Shown here in pieces: positions 63,557 through 64,000 of a stretch of DNA of 64,000 nt; within the stretch, counting starts at the first letter, position 1, and the number at the start of each line of letters is the position of its first letter. The notes under the pieces were generated by a model. The model did no database searches. It worked only from the letters and a program-made list of their open reading frames with translations, and had not been told where the DNA came from. Source of the DNA: JAPOUP01 sp026708635 (lineage in GTDB: Bacteria; Pseudomonadota; Alphaproteobacteria; Rhodobacterales; Rhodobacteraceae). The stretch is from positions 1,054,001 to 1,118,000 of the forward strand of contig OZ241336.1 in the NCBI GenBank assembly GCA_965200115.1, given 5' to 3'. The translations under genes were made by a program, and so were the position numbers.

Positions 63557-64000
63557 TCACTGCATCGCCTTGAACGCGTCGACTATGGCCTGGCCATCGG
63601 GGCCCGCGGCTTCCAGCCACTCGGCCGTCATGACCTCGCCTATCCGCTTCAGTTCCTCCGTCATGGTCGGATTGGCCCGCTCGACGGTCATCCCGCCGTC
63701 CCGCAGTCCCTGAAGGGTGAAGCCGGTGTATTCCTTGGAGCGCCAGTTGCCCGCGTATTCGGCAAGACCGGCGCAGCCCTGGATCACGTTTTTGTTGGCG
63801 TCGGACACGCTGGCCCAGGCGTCCGAGTTGACCATAACGTAGTTACGCGGCAGCCAGGCGTCGACTTCATAGAAGTAATTTAGGGACTCCCATACCTTGC
63901 GATCATAGCCTGTCGATCCTGACGACACCATGGCGTCGGCCACCCCGGTCGCGAAAGCCTGGCTGATCTCGGCGGCCTCGATGGTCACGGGCAGCATTCC
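63557..64000 (-). CDS. dctP: TRAP transporter substrate-binding protein (DctP family), C-terminal part
   Basis: The 147 visible C-terminal residues are typical of DctP-type proteins: EAAEISQAFATGVADAMVSS, VWESLNYFYEVDAWLPRNYV and ending PDGQAIVDAFKAMQ. The N-terminus with signal peptide is beyond the right edge. First gene of the TRAP part. The ligand is inferred as 5-oxoproline or a related lactam only from the pxp genes downstream. Confidence 0.93.
   Translation of the reverse strand, partial: GMLPVTIEAAEISQAFATGVADAMVSSGSTGYDRKVWESLNYFYEVDAWLPRNYVMVNSDAWASVSDANKNVIQGCAGLAEYAGNWRSKEYTGFTLQGLRDGGMTVERANPTMTEELKRIGEVMTAEWLEAAGPDGQAIVDAFKAMQ

Noticed and set aside
1..64000. CRISPR array, rRNA operon or replication origin
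   Set aside because: No regularly spaced short repeats, rRNA-like conserved stretches, or clusters of DnaA-box-like sites were seen.

Overview
The window is GC-rich, densely coding DNA from an alphaproteobacterium, most likely of the Rhodobacteraceae/Roseobacter type. The basis is family recognition only: a fused NuoE/NuoF formate dehydrogenase beta subunit like Methylobacterium Fdh1B, a CenR-like response regulator beside ribA, a mutY-DUF721-dsbA block, lpxK with DUF4170, pmbA-cysQ, and ybjN-proC-csaA, together with many ABC and TRAP importers. No rRNA, tRNA or CRISPR array was found.

Layout. 1-2.4 kb: end of a formate dehydrogenase operon with its LysR regulator. 2.4-10.2 kb: a mobile-element graveyard holding a group II intron remnant, a RelE/XRE toxin-antitoxin pair, a resolvase fragment, a multiply frameshifted IS1634-type transposase with a second inverted fragment, an AAA/DUF4143 ATPase between two 315-bp direct repeats, and a VapBC pair whose toxin is destroyed. 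10.2-19.2 kb (minus strand): an unusual catabolic cluster of an MsmK-type ABC ATPase with no permeases, three SnoaL/NTF2-like proteins, an HpsN/HisD-like dehydrogenase, a LacI regulator, a bicupin, a MetE-like zinc methyltransferase and a 51-residue ORF; a LacI-type operator lies upstream. 19.6-23.3 kb: HicAB, CenR-like regulator, ribA, L,D-transpeptidase. 23.5-28.9 kb: peptide/nickel-type ABC importer with fused ATPases. 29.2-34.5 kb: ribose-type sugar ABC importer plus an SMP-30 lactonase; its ATPase has no ATG/GTG/TTG start that keeps the whole domain, and probably starts at ATT. 34.5-42.0 kb: a class I amidotransferase-like hydrolase, malate synthase G, mutY, DUF721, DsbA-like protein, lpxK, DUF4170.

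42.0-51.7 kb: a sugar operon (solute-binding protein, two permeases, LacI regulator, ATPase, GHL6-type glycosidase, class II aldolase) lying between DUF4170 and cysQ, which I remember as near neighbours in this family. An IS66-type remnant sits at its right edge. 51.7-57 kb: cysQ, pmbA, a YbjN-like gene, proC, csaA and a cupin. 57-64 kb (minus strand): quinone oxidoreductase, then pxpA-pxpC-pxpB, a BASS-like transporter and a TRAP transporter running off the edge, probably one 5-oxoproline (or related lactam) uptake and cleavage operon.

A recurring feature is a perfect inverted repeat at every junction between a solute-binding-protein gene and the next transporter gene (27.27, 30.22, 43.86 and 63.48 kb). 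At two of them the repeat overlaps the Shine-Dalgarno or start codon of the downstream gene. The least explained parts are the SnoaL/HpsN/MetE-like cluster and the GHL6 sugar operon.
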